From the NCBI RefSeq assembly GCF_002157625.1, contig NZ_BDMM01000005.1, positions 124,001 to 188,000 on the forward strand: a DNA stretch of 64,000 nucleotides. Direction: 5' to 3'. This DNA is from Brevundimonas sp. SH203 (GTDB lineage: Bacteria > Pseudomonadota > Alphaproteobacteria > Caulobacterales > Caulobacteraceae). Below are positions 37,549 through 45,756 of this stretch, in pieces. Under the pieces are notes generated by a model. That model made no database searches and was not told the origin of the DNA. It was given only the letters and a program-made list of their open reading frames with translations. The position numbers were made by a program, and so were the translations under genes. The number at the start of each line of letters is the position of its first letter. The stretch's first letter is position 1.

Positions 37549-38286
37549 TCAGCCGCCGCAGACCGGACAGGTCGGATCGGCCGCGACCCGCACCGTCCGC
37601 GCCGCCCCCGCCAGACCATCGTAGAGCAGCAGCCGCCCGCTCAGCGGATCGCCCGCGCCCGCGATCAGCTTGATCGTCTCCAGCGTCGCCATCGCACCGA
37701 TCACTCCGGCCAGGGCGCCCACCACCCCGACGCGGGCGCAGGTTTCGGCGTCGGGCGGAATCTCGGGCACCAGGCAGCGATAGCAGGGCCGCCCCGTGAA
37801 CACCCCGACCTGTCCGCTCCAGCGCCCCAGAGCGCCCGACACCAGGGGCCGCCCCGTGGCGACGCAGGCCGCATTGACCCACAGCCGGGTCTGAAAATCG
37901 TCGGTCCCGTCCAGCACCACATCATAGGCGCCGACCCGCCGGGCGGCGTTGTCCTCGGTCAGGCGTTCGGCATGGGTTTCGACAACGACATGGGGGTTCA
38001 GCCCCGTCAGCCGATCCGCCGCCGCCGCGACCTTGGGCCGCCCGACCTCGGCGGTGGAGAAGGCGATCTGGCGCTGAAGATTGGACAGGCCCACGACATC
38101 GTCGTCGATCAGCCCCAGCGTCCCCACGCCCGCCGCCGCCAGATACAGGGCCGCCGGCGTCCCCACGCCGCCCACGCCGACGATCAGCACGCGCGCGCGT
38201 TTCAGCGCCTGCTGTCCCGGCCCGCCCACCTCGGACAGGACCAGGTGGCGCGCATAGCGTTCGACTTCGTCTTCGGAAAAGATCAC
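37549..38286 (-). CDS. HesA/MoeB/ThiF family adenylyltransferase
   Basis: 245-residue E1-like enzyme that adenylates the C terminus of a ubiquitin-fold sulfur carrier (MoaD, ThiS or similar). The ATP-binding VLIVGVGGVGTPAALYLAAAGVG is followed by the Arg finger in LSNLQRQIAF. The zinc-binding Cys pairs are CYRCLVPEIPP and CPVCGG at the C terminus. AETCARVGVVGALAGVIGAMATLE matches the MoeB catalytic-loop region. No rhodanese domain is present. GTG start at 38286. Whether it serves molybdopterin or thiamine synthesis cannot be decided; no carrier gene is near. Confidence 0.9.
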   Translation of the reverse strand: MIFSEDEVERYARHLVLSEVGGPGQQALKRARVLIVGVGGVGTPAALYLAAAGVGTLGLIDDDVVGLSNLQRQIAFSTAEVGRPKVAAAADRLTGLNPHVVVETHAERLTEDNAARRVGAYDVVLDGTDDFQTRLWVNAACVATGRPLVSGALGRWSGQVGVFTGRPCYRCLVPEIPPDAETCARVGVVGALAGVIGAMATLETIKLIAGAGDPLSGRLLLYDGLAGAARTVRVAADPTCPVCGG

Positions 38287-38331
38287 GTCCCCCTCTAGCG
38301 ATACCGAGCGCGGATCGCGAGAGGCGACCGT

Positions 38332-38742
38332 TCAGACCGCGCCGGCGACCGTCGGCGACAGATCGATCAGCATTCGGTCCAGATCGGCCTGGATGGCGTC
38401 CCGATTCACGCCGGCGCCCAGCAGGCGAACCACGTCCGGCGTCGCCTCGACTTGCGCCATGGCCCAGTCGGGGAACATCCGCGCCTCGACCGCATGGTCG
38501 GATAGAACCTTCATATCGGCGTGGCGGCCATCCGACCGCACCCGCGCCAGCGTCCGGTCCAGATCGACCCGCGCGCCTTCCAGCACCTGAAAGAACCGCC
38601 CGTCGTGGCGCAGCAGGACGCCCGTCAACTGATCGCGGCGATTGTTTTGATCCGACACCCCGATGATGTCCACCAGCGGCATCAGGCCCGATGCGGCGGT
38701 ACCGGCGGCCCGGCTGACATAGACGATACGAAACAAGGGCAT
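38332..38742 (-). CDS. BLUF-domain blue-light sensor
   Basis: 136-residue protein that is essentially a single BLUF domain with a short C-terminal helix. The flavin-contacting residues are present: Tyr8 in RIVYVSRAA, Asn33/34 in SDQNNRRDQLTGVL and Gln52 in RFFQVLEG. No output domain is fused, so signalling must go through a partner protein. It ends 45 bases before the ThiF gene's start in the same direction, but I see no functional link. Small stand-alone BLUF proteins are common in proteobacteria. Confidence 0.93.
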   Translation of the reverse strand: MPLFRIVYVSRAAGTAASGLMPLVDIIGVSDQNNRRDQLTGVLLRHDGRFFQVLEGARVDLDRTLARVRSDGRHADMKVLSDHAVEARMFPDWAMAQVEATPDVVRLLGAGVNRDAIQADLDRMLIDLSPTVAGAV

Positions 38743-38825
38743 GAACAGACTCGGACGCTACTGGGGGCCGCAGCCCGGGCAAGACTGCTAGGCCATGAGC
38801 GTTAACAGAATGCAGCGTCTCCGCC

Positions 38826-38854
38826 CTTGATCGCACGCCCGGTCCTGTCCATCT
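38826..38854 (+). promoter_or_regulatory. Candidate RpoH (heat-shock) promoter of hslV
   Basis: CTTGATC at 38826-38832 and TCCATCT at 38848-38854, 15 bases apart, resemble the RpoH pattern CTTGAAA-N13/15-CCCCATnT. The start of CCATCT lies 23 bases after the start of CTTGA; the Hsp20 promoter candidate has 22. Transcription would begin within a few bases of the hslV ATG, giving an almost leaderless message. Confidence 0.5.
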
Positions 38855-38861
38855 GTCGGCC

Positions 38862-39434
38862 ATGACCCGCCCCTTCGACGCGACCGCCTCTTCCTTTCCC
38901 GACTGGCACGGCACCACCATTCTGGCGGTGCGCAAGAACGGGCGCACCGTGATCGCCGGCGACGGCCAGGTCTCGATGGGGCCCACCATCGTCAAGGGCG
39001 CGGCGCGAAAGGTGCGGACGCTGGCGGGCGGCAAGGTGCTGGCCGGCTTCGCGGGCGCGACCGCCGACGCCTTCACCCTGATCGAACGGCTGGAGGCCAA
39101 GCTGGAGCAGTATCCTGACCAGCTGGCCCGCGCCTGCGTCGACCTGGCCAAGGACTGGCGCACCGACCGTTATCTGCGGCGGCTGGAGGCCATGCTGCTG
39201 GTGGCGGACAAGTCCTCGATCTTCACCGTCACGGGCGTCGGCGATGTGCTGGAGCCGGAATACGGCGTCGCGGCCGTGGGATCGGGCGGCAACTACGCCC
39301 TGTCGGCCGCCCGCGCCCTGATCGACGAGACCGAACTGGACGCCGAACAGATCGCGCGCAAGGCCATGAAGATCGCCGCCGAAATCTGCGTCTATACCAA
39401 CGGCAATCTGACGGTCGAAACGCTGGAGGGTTGA
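38862..39434 (+). CDS. hslV: ATP-dependent protease proteolytic subunit HslV
   Basis: 190-residue proteasome-beta-like subunit of the HslUV (ClpQY) protease. The catalytic Thr is Thr18 in [13 protein letters not shown], exposed after removal of a short propeptide, as usual in alphaproteobacteria. [23 protein letters not shown] and [18 protein letters not shown] are signature segments. hslU, the unfoldase, normally lies next to hslV but is not in this window. The gene that follows is the accessory DUF4268 gene, so the operon may have been broken by an insertion or rearrangement. Confidence 0.96.
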   Translation: MTRPFDATASSFPDWHGTTILAVRKNGRTVIAGDGQVSMGPTIVKGAARKVRTLAGGKVLAGFAGATADAFTLIERLEAKLEQYPDQLARACVDLAKDWRTDRYLRRLEAMLLVADKSSIFTVTGVGDVLEPEYGVAAVGSGGNYALSAARALIDETELDAEQIARKAMKIAAEICVYTNGNLTVETLEG

Positions 39435-39493
39435 TCCGCGAGATGAAACGCGCGACCGATGGTTGCGCCAGAAAACCCTGCTAAGCTTGCAGC

Positions 39494-40594
39494 ATGTACC
39501 GCATCGACCGCGCCACGAACTCCATCCAGGCCCTCAAGAAGGTGTCCTTTCGCGAACTCGGCTTTCGTGAAAGAGCGCATCTTCAGGAATGGATCGCCCG
39601 CCAACCTTCGGCGCTGGGCGAGGACCTGCTGATCATCCAGAAAGAGTTCGCCGGATTTTCCGACACGAGCGAACGTCTGGACCTGCTTGCCCTGGACAAG
39701 CAGGGCTCGCTCGTCATCATCGAGAATAAGCTGGACGACACCGGGCGCGACGTGACCTGGCAGGCGCTCAAATACGCCTCCTATTGCTCAGCCCTCACCA
39801 AGGAAGACATCCGCCAGATCTATCAGGACTACCTGCGCAAATGCGGCAGGACCGATACTGCGGAAGAGGCGCTCGGCGTCTTCTTCGAGCAGGAATACGA
39901 CGACCTGACCCTCAACAAGGGCGTCACTCAGCGAATCATTCTGGTCGCCGCGAAATTTCGCAAGGAAGTCACGTCCACCGTGCTCTGGCTCAGCAGCTTC
40001 CGGCTGCGCATCCAGTGTTTCCGCGCGACACCCTTCACGCTGGGCGACGACCTGTTCCTCAACATGGAGCAGATCATCCCGGTCAAGGACACCGAAGAAT
40101 TCACCATTGGCCTGGCCGATAAGGCCAAGGAGGAGATCGAGGGCGTGGAAACGGAGGCCCGTCGCCATCCGATCCGGCGCCAGTTCTGGACTGAATTGGT
40201 CCGCGCCATGAACGCCACGCCCTCAAAGCTTTACGCGAACATCTCTCCGGGTAAGGAGAGCTGGATCAGCGCCGGTTCGGGAATGCGCGGCGTGGGCTTC
40301 AACTTCGGGGCGACGCAGCGTTACGCTCGCGCCGAACTCTATATCGACCGAGGCGATGCGGCCGAGAACGAAGCCGTGTTCGATCGGCTATACGCGGATC
40401 GCGCCGCCATCGAGGTCAGCGTCGGAACGCCTTTGACCTGGGAGCGTCTGGACCATCGCCGGGCCTGTCGCATCAAGCTCGAACAGCCTGCCGACGTCTT
40501 CCAGAAAGAGCAGTGGCCGGCGATGATCGCCTTCATGACCGACGCCATGGTTCGACTTGAACGCGGCCTGAAGCCGAGGCTCAAGGAGGGTTGA
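39494..40594 (+). CDS. DUF4268 protein with nuclease-like N-terminal domain
   Basis: 366 residues. The N-terminal half has a PD-(D/E)xK-type arrangement, ERLDLLALDKQGSLVIIENKLDD (Asp and E-x-K residues), similar to NucS and restriction-endonuclease-like folds. The second half contains the DUF4268 region, including RRQFWTELVRAMN and RAELYIDRGDAAENEAVFDRL. Base composition is lower in GC than hslV and the ClpP-like gene beside it. Such proteins are often found singly in variable genome regions and may act on DNA or in defence, but this is an inference. No methylase or partner is adjacent. Confidence 0.8.
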   Translation: MYRIDRATNSIQALKKVSFRELGFRERAHLQEWIARQPSALGEDLLIIQKEFAGFSDTSERLDLLALDKQGSLVIIENKLDDTGRDVTWQALKYASYCSALTKEDIRQIYQDYLRKCGRTDTAEEALGVFFEQEYDDLTLNKGVTQRIILVAAKFRKEVTSTVLWLSSFRLRIQCFRATPFTLGDDLFLNMEQIIPVKDTEEFTIGLADKAKEEIEGVETEARRHPIRRQFWTELVRAMNATPSKLYANISPGKESWISAGSGMRGVGFNFGATQRYARAELYIDRGDAAENEAVFDRLYADRAAIEVSVGTPLTWERLDHRRACRIKLEQPADVFQKEQWPAMIAFMTDAMVRLERGLKPRLKEG

Positions 40595-40699
40595 GCCCTG
40601 TCGGAACCGGTTTGGCCGGCCCCTTGTGTTGCGATCAGCTCGGAATGACGGACTCAGGGCCCTATCCTCAGGACTGTCGATTGGTCTGATGCTTGGGCG

Positions 40700-41281
40700 T
40701 CACAATACGTCGGCGATCAACCCCAAGGTTTTCGCCTCCTGCGCCTCGATGTACCAGTCCTGGGGCGCTCGGCGCAGCACCTCGTCCATCGTCACGGCGC
40801 TGCCGCGCACCAGGTTCTCGAACCCCTCGTTCTGGATGACGATGGAGTGTTCCAGCTCGTTCAGCATCGCCTTGACCGAGGCGATGCAGGTCGTCAGCGG
40901 GCCGGTGATCTGAAGCTGTTTGTCCATCTTGCGCTCATGGATCATCACCCGCGTTCCGCGCGTCAGATAGCGGTTCTCCACGGCGAAGAAGCTCATGAAG
41001 GTCGCGCCGGCGGAATAGATGGCGGCCTTGCCCAGGAAGACCAGCCGCCGGCCCGGATTGACGTCGCTGTGGAAACGCACGTCCTCGCCCATCATCCGCG
41101 CCACCTCGGGATCGCCGCCCAGGGTGGACAGTTCGACCACCGTCAGGCCCGTGCTGGGCGCCTGGGACAGCTGATCGCGAAATCGGTCGTACATGGCGTA
41201 ATCGACGGCGCCGGCCAGAAGAATGCGCGGCTTGTCGAAGGCTCTGGGGTCCAGCGGCCCCGTCAGGGAGGCGTCGGTCAT
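40700..41281 (-). CDS. ClpP/crotonase-fold serine protease-like protein
   Basis: 193 residues with the ClpP fold and an intact-looking triad: Ser90 in AAIYSAGATFMSFF, His115 in RVMIHERK and Asp175 in APQDWYIEAQEAKTLGLI. The Ser-His distance (25) equals that of E. coli ClpP. It is not housekeeping ClpP, since the handle and N-terminal loop regions differ. It begins in a 4-base overlap with the stop of a 67-residue upstream gene, so the two are translated together. A dedicated small adaptor or substrate is possible. Confidence 0.85.
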   Translation of the reverse strand: MTDASLTGPLDPRAFDKPRILLAGAVDYAMYDRFRDQLSQAPSTGLTVVELSTLGGDPEVARMMGEDVRFHSDVNPGRRLVFLGKAAIYSAGATFMSFFAVENRYLTRGTRVMIHERKMDKQLQITGPLTTCIASVKAMLNELEHSIVIQNEGFENLVRGSAVTMDEVLRRAPQDWYIEAQEAKTLGLIADVL

Positions 41282-41481
41282 TGGGCGTTCCGGGCGTCCG
41301 TTTCATCGACCGGATAGCCCTGGGCGGAGGCCCAGGATTTCGCCTCGCCCACAGAAAAGAACGCCTTACTGCGAACTCGACGCGCGCCCGTGTCGTCGAT
41401 CAGTTCGCACTCGAACCAGCGGATGGTGCGTCTGTCCGACGTATTGCAGGTGCGGGGAAAGATCAGGGCGTGGGGCGTCAT
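41278..41481 (-). CDS. Small hypothetical protein coupled to the ClpP-like gene
   Basis: 67 residues from the ATG at 41481. The sequence MTPHALIFPRTCNTSDRRTI with later WFECELIDDTGARRVRSKAF and SVGEAKSWASAQGYPV looks like a compact beta-rich domain with a terminal helix. No family recognised. Its TGA overlaps the ATG of the ClpP-like gene (ATGA at 41278-41281), indicating translational coupling. Confidence 0.65.
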   Translation of the reverse strand: MTPHALIFPRTCNTSDRRTIRWFECELIDDTGARRVRSKAFFSVGEAKSWASAQGYPVDETDARNAQ

Positions 41482-41632
41482 GGCATCCCAACGACGCATC
41501 GCGGACACAGTTCCGCCCCGTATCGGATTTTTCCTTTCACAACAACATATTGCAAAGCCAGGTGCCCTGACTGCCGGACGAAGCGATGCGTGACGATTTG
41601 CGCCGTCGCGCCCCTTGGCTTAAGCGCGCGCC

Positions 41633-43123
41633 ATGACCGACGACGCCCCCCTCCGCCCCCTCGCCCGCAATCCGCGCGGTTTCGCCGACAAGCGCGGGCG
41701 CGACCTGACCGCCGAACGCCGCATCGTGGCGCGCGTGTCCGAGGTCTATGAGCGCTGGGGCTTCGAGCCCTTGGAGACGCCGGCCTTCGAATACGCCGAC
41801 GCCCTGGGCAAATTCCTGCCCGACGCCGACCGGCCCAACGAGGGCGTCTTCGCGCTTCAGGACGACGCCGGATCGGACGAGCCGGGCGATTGGATGGCCC
41901 TGCGTTACGACCACACCGCGCCCCTGGCCCGGTTCGCGGCCCAGACCTGGGAGACCCTGCCCAAGCCGTTCCGCCGCTATGCCTATGGTCCGGTCTGGCG
42001 CAACGAAAAGCCCGGTCCCGGCCGCTTCCGCGAATTCTGGCAATGCGACGCCGACACCGTCGGTTCCGACCGACCCGAGGCGGACGCCGAGATCATCGCC
42101 ATGGCCTGCGAGGGTCTGAGGGGCGCGGGACTGGATGCCGGTCAGGCCCAGATCCGCGTCTCGAACCGCAAGCTGTTCGACGGTCTGTTCGACGCGGGCG
42201 GCGTGACCGAGGCGGGCCAGCGTCTGACGGCGTTGCGCGCCATCGACAAGTTCGACCGTCTGGGCTGGGAAGGCGTGGTTCAGCTTCTGGGCGAAGGCCG
42301 TTTGGATGAATCCGGCGACTACACCAAGGGCGCCCAACTGCCCGCAAAGGTCACGGCCGCCATCAAGGCGTTTCTGGCCTCGGCCAATACCCCCGGCCTG
42401 TCGCGGGCCGAGACCCTGGACGCCGTCGCGCGCTCCGGCGACCTCGGCGCGGCGGGCGAGGCGGCGCTGAACGAGCTGGCCGCCATCGACCGGGCGCTGA
42501 CCGCCATGCGGGTCGATCAGGAGGCGGTGAAGTTCGATCCGACCATCGTGCGCGGTCTGGAATATTACACCGGGGCCGTGTTCGAGGCCGAGCTGTTGCT
42601 GGACACCGTGGACGACAAGGGGCGTCCCGTCCGCTTCGGCTCCATCGGCGGCGGCGGGCGCTATGACGATCTGGTCGCCCGGTTCACGGGGCAGAGCGTT
42701 CCAGCGACCGGCTTCTCCTTCGGCGTCTCGCGTCTGGCCTCGGCCCTGCGTGCGGCTGGACGGGGCGCCGAGGATGCGGTGCGCGGCCCGGTCGTGGTCA
42801 TCGTCTTCTCCGAGGACGACATGGCCCACTATCTGAACGCGGTCGCCGAACTGCGCGCCGCCGGGATCGCCGCCGAGCTTTACCTGGGGCGGGCGGGCAT
42901 GAAGGCCCAGATGAAATACGCCGACCGTCGCGGCTCCCCGGCCGTCGTCATCCTGGGGGGCGACGAGATCGCGGCGGGCGAGGTGACGATCAAGGATCTG
43001 GACGCCGGGCGCGCCGCCGCCGCCGCCATCGCCGACAACGACGCCTGGAAGGCGGAACGGCCGGGCCAGATGAAGATCGGCCGTGAGGGCCTAGTCGCCG
43101 CCATCAAGGACATTATCGAATAA
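41633..43123 (+). CDS. hisS: Histidyl-tRNA synthetase
   Basis: 496-residue class II aminoacyl-tRNA synthetase of the longer alphaproteobacterial type. Motif 2 appears around KPFRRYAYGPVWRNEKPGPGRFREFWQCD. The histidine-A box is FDPTIVRGLEYYTGAVFEAEL, and motif 3 lies in RFGSIGGGGRYDDLVARF with VPATGFSFGVSRLA. The C-terminal anticodon-binding domain covers about 400-496. The ATG at 41633 is unambiguous. An AT-rich 9-bp hairpin (ATTATCGAA/TTCGATAAT) spans the stop codon at 43112-43134, and a candidate small RNA lies beyond. Confidence 0.96.
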   Translation: MTDDAPLRPLARNPRGFADKRGRDLTAERRIVARVSEVYERWGFEPLETPAFEYADALGKFLPDADRPNEGVFALQDDAGSDEPGDWMALRYDHTAPLARFAAQTWETLPKPFRRYAYGPVWRNEKPGPGRFREFWQCDADTVGSDRPEADAEIIAMACEGLRGAGLDAGQAQIRVSNRKLFDGLFDAGGVTEAGQRLTALRAIDKFDRLGWEGVVQLLGEGRLDESGDYTKGAQLPAKVTAAIKAFLASANTPGLSRAETLDAVARSGDLGAAGEAALNELAAIDRALTAMRVDQEAVKFDPTIVRGLEYYTGAVFEAELLLDTVDDKGRPVRFGSIGGGGRYDDLVARFTGQSVPATGFSFGVSRLASALRAAGRGAEDAVRGPVVVIVFSEDDMAHYLNAVAELRAAGIAAELYLGRAGMKAQMKYADRRGSPAVVILGGDEIAAGEVTIKDLDAGRAAAAAIADNDAWKAERPGQMKIGREGLVAAIKDIIE

Positions 43124-43200
43124 GCTTCGATAATGAAGCCCCATCAGAATGGATTATCAGCGATAAGTCGAAGAAAGTTCGATTCAAGCGAAGCCCGCCG

Positions 43201-43229
43201 TTGACGACCGACCGGCCCTTGCGTCAAAT
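43201..43229 (+). promoter_or_regulatory. Sigma-70-type promoter for a candidate small RNA
   Basis: TTGACG (43201-43206) and TCAAAT (43224-43229) are separated by 17 bases, an ideal spacing. The -35 differs at one position from TTGACA; the -10 is a moderate match. It lies 78 bases after hisS and is followed by structured sequence and an intrinsic terminator, with no ORF. Confidence 0.5.
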
Positions 43230-43235
43230 GAACTC

Positions 43236-43352
43236 ACTCGAAGGCAAGCGTTGCTCAAGCGCGCAGCATTCGAAGGCGTTTCGGGGAGGAAACGTCCGCT
43301 CTTTAAAGAGCAAGATAGCCCGCTGCGATGTATCCCCCGCAGCGGGCTTTTC
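43236..43352 (+). ncRNA. Candidate small RNA of about 115 nt
   Basis: A promoter-like pair, then stem-loops, then a strong intrinsic terminator. Stem 1 pairs TCGAA (43238-43242) with TTCGA (43269-43273), extended by TGCT (43252-43255)/AGCA (43265-43268). Stem 2 pairs GGCGTTTC (43275-43282) with GAAACGTC (43289-43296, one G-U) around the loop GGGGAG. A perfect 14-bp palindrome GCTCTTTAAAGAGC follows at 43298-43311. The last stem is the terminator at 43317-43348. No open frame with a ribosome-binding site lies inside. I cannot match it to a known RNA family; 5' end is estimated from the promoter. Confidence 0.5.
43317..43352 (+). terminator. Intrinsic terminator after hisS / small RNA
   Basis: AGCCCGCTGCG (43317-43327) pairs perfectly over 11 bp with CGCAGCGGGCT (43338-43348), followed by a short T-run (43348-43351). 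It ends the candidate small RNA and would also stop read-through from hisS. Confidence 0.85.
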
Positions 43353-43425
43353 TATGCCTGAAATCCTGACCGGCCCTGGGTTTCGACGCCTGCCGCGCCC
43401 GCGCGTTCGCCGGGCGTCGGACATG

Positions 43426-43454
43426 AAAAAGGCCGGGGCGGACCCCGGCCTTTT
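43426..43454 (-). terminator. Bidirectional intrinsic terminator of the M13 peptidase gene
   Basis: AAAAGGCCGGGG (43427-43438) and CCCCGGCCTTTT (43443-43454) form a perfect 12-bp stem with a 4-base loop. A-run on the left and T-run on the right let it work on both strands. It lies 24 bases beyond the stop of the leftward peptidase gene. Confidence 0.88.
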
Positions 43455-43477
43455 CCGTTTCTCGAAGACCCGTCGCC

Positions 43478-45601
43478 TTACCAGATGCGAACGCGCTGAT
43501 CCGGCGTCAGATAGTATTTCGTCCCCGGCTGGACGTCGAAGGCGTCATACCAGGCGTCGACGTTGCGCAGCGGGCCGATGACGCGGAACTGGGCGGCCGA
43601 GTGCGGGTCGGTGGCGACCTGCTGCTTCAGCGCCTCGTCGCGATACTTCGACTGCCAGACCTGGGCCCAGCCGTAGAAGAAGCGCTGGTCGCCGGTCGTG
43701 CCGTCGATCACCGGCGCGGCCTGGCCGTTCAGCGACAGATGATAGGCCTCAAGCCCCACGGCCACGCCCGAGGCGTCGCCGATGTTCTCGCCCATCGTCA
43801 GGCCGGGGTTGATGTGATAGCCGGCGATCGGCTCATAGGTGGCGTATTGCTCGCCCAGGCGCGTGGTCAGGGCCTCGAACCGGGTCTTGTCCTCGGGCGT
43901 CCACCAGTTGCGCAGCACGCCGTCGCCGTCGGACTTGGAGCCCTGGTCGTCGAAGCCGTGGCCGATCTCGTGGCCGATCACCCCGCCGATGCCGCCGTAG
44001 TTGACCGCCGCGTCGCCGTTCGGATCGAAGAAGGGCGGCTGCAGGATGGCGGCCGGGAAGACGATCTCGTTATTGGCCGAGTTGTAGTAGGCGTTGACCG
44101 TCTGCGGGGTCATGCCCCACTCGGACTTGTCGACCGGCTCGTTCAGGCGCGACAGGTCGTAGTTCCATTCGAACAGGCCGCGACGCTCGGCGTTGCCGAC
44201 CAGGTCGTTCGCGCGGATGTCGAGGCCCGAATAGTCGCGCCACTTGTCGGGATAGCCGATCTTGACGGTGAATTTGCGCAGCTTCTCCTGCGCCGCCGCC
44301 TTGGTCTCGGCGCCCATCCAGGTCAGGTTGTCGATGCGGTGCGACAGGGCGGTGCGCAGATTGGCGACCAGCTCCTCCATCTTGGCCTTGGACTCGGCCG
44401 GGAAATACTGGGCGACATAGAGACGACCCGTCGCCTCGCCCAGCGAACCCTCGGCGAAGGAGATGGCGCGCTTCTCGCGGGTGCGCTGCTCGGGCTGGCC
44501 CGACAGGTCGCGGGCGCGGAACTCCCACTGGGCGTCCGAGAACCGTTTGGACAGCAGAGGCGCCATGTCGTCGGCGGTGTGGAAGGCTTCCCACGCCTGC
44601 AACAGGGCCACCGGCGTCTCGGCGTAGATGGCCGCGATCTTGGGCATGGCCGTGTCCTGGCGCACGATCAGGCGCGGCACGCCGCCCAGCTTGGCGGCGT
44701 CGTAATAGTCCTGCCATTCGAAGCCCGGCGCCTGCTGGGCCAGCTGGGCGATGGTGAATTCGTTATAGGTCTTGTCGCGATTGCGGTTCTCGACCGGGCT
44801 CCAGTGGGCCTCGGCGATCTTCTGTTCCAGGGCCACGATCTGGGCGGCGGTCTCGGTCGGGTTGTCCCAGCCGATCATCGTCAGCATCCGGCCGACATAG
44901 GCCTGATACTTCTCCTTCTTGTCCGCATAGCGGGCGTCCAGATAGTAGTCGCGGTTGGGCAGGCCCAGGCCCGACTGGCCGGTCGAGACGACATAGCGGG
45001 TCGGCTGTTTCGCATCGATGGTGATGCCGGTGCCGAAGAAGGACGAGCCGAAGCGGCCGACCGTCTGGCCCATATAGACGGCCATCTTCTCGTGGCTGTC
45101 GGCGGCGCGGATCGCGGTCAGATAGGGTTGCAGCGGCTGGGCGTCCAGCTGCTCGATACGCGCCTCGTCGATGTAGGAGCGATAGGCGTCGGCGATCTTG
45201 GCCTCGTCCGAACCGGGGGTCAGATCGCGGCGCGCGGCGAGGCCCGTCACCAACGCCTTCATCCGGTTGTCCGACAGTTCGCGCAGCAGGGCGAACGAGC
45301 CGTAGCTGGTGCGGTCCGAAGGGATGACCAGCTTCTCCAGCGCCTTGCCGTTGGCGTACTGGAAGAAGTCGTCGCCCGGCTTCACCGCCGTATCGCGGCC
45401 CGCCATGTCGAAGCCCCAGGTTCCGTAGCGGGGCGCGGTCGTGCCTTGCCAGCCGGCGGCGGTCTCCTCGCCCGAGAACAGGGAGACGATCGAGCAGGTC
45501 TCGTCGATGCAGGCGTGGTCGTGGTCGGCGTCTTGAGCGAAGGCGGCGCTGGCGGGCAGCAGAAGGGCGCCGACGGCGGCGCCGATAAGCAGTCGTTTCA
45601 T
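43478..45601 (-). CDS. M13 family (neprilysin-like) metallopeptidase
   Basis: 707-residue secreted zinc peptidase. Signal peptide MKRLLIGAAVGALLLPASAAFAQ. The zinc motif HExxH is in GGVIGHEIGHGFDDQGSKSD (about residues 536-542). The third ligand Glu and following Asp lie in TMGENIGDASGVAVGLEAY, and the substrate-binding NAYY is in QTVNAYYNSANNEIVFP. Start: ATG 45601 with AGGA upstream; GTG 45604 is also in frame. Acts in the periplasm or outside the cell on peptides; its exact substrates are not predictable. It ends at a bidirectional terminator. Confidence 0.95.
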   Translation of the reverse strand: MKRLLIGAAVGALLLPASAAFAQDADHDHACIDETCSIVSLFSGEETAAGWQGTTAPRYGTWGFDMAGRDTAVKPGDDFFQYANGKALEKLVIPSDRTSYGSFALLRELSDNRMKALVTGLAARRDLTPGSDEAKIADAYRSYIDEARIEQLDAQPLQPYLTAIRAADSHEKMAVYMGQTVGRFGSSFFGTGITIDAKQPTRYVVSTGQSGLGLPNRDYYLDARYADKKEKYQAYVGRMLTMIGWDNPTETAAQIVALEQKIAEAHWSPVENRNRDKTYNEFTIAQLAQQAPGFEWQDYYDAAKLGGVPRLIVRQDTAMPKIAAIYAETPVALLQAWEAFHTADDMAPLLSKRFSDAQWEFRARDLSGQPEQRTREKRAISFAEGSLGEATGRLYVAQYFPAESKAKMEELVANLRTALSHRIDNLTWMGAETKAAAQEKLRKFTVKIGYPDKWRDYSGLDIRANDLVGNAERRGLFEWNYDLSRLNEPVDKSEWGMTPQTVNAYYNSANNEIVFPAAILQPPFFDPNGDAAVNYGGIGGVIGHEIGHGFDDQGSKSDGDGVLRNWWTPEDKTRFEALTTRLGEQYATYEPIAGYHINPGLTMGENIGDASGVAVGLEAYHLSLNGQAAPVIDGTTGDQRFFYGWAQVWQSKYRDEALKQQVATDPHSAAQFRVIGPLRNVDAWYDAFDVQPGTKYYLTPDQRVRIW

Positions 45602-45756
45602 CACGAAATCCTAGGCTCCGCCCCGAAAATGGACGGTTGGGCGCGGACCCTAGACCCGGACGGGGGGCTGTCGCCTTAAAAAAAGTTCATGAAGGCGCTG
45701 CGGCGTCTCGCCACGGTCGCCGGTTCAGGGTCAGATGCGACGACGGCGGAGGGGCG

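Noticed and set aside
40626-40913. 95-residue plus-strand ORF between DUF4268 and the ClpP-like gene
   Set aside because: Antisense to the ClpP-like gene's 3' half, no ribosome-binding site, no recognisable domain.
43270-43320. Resemblance of GAGGAAACGTCCG to the conserved GAGGAAAGTCCG of RNase P RNA
   Set aside because: The candidate RNA is only about 115 nt and lacks the other universally conserved RNase P segments.
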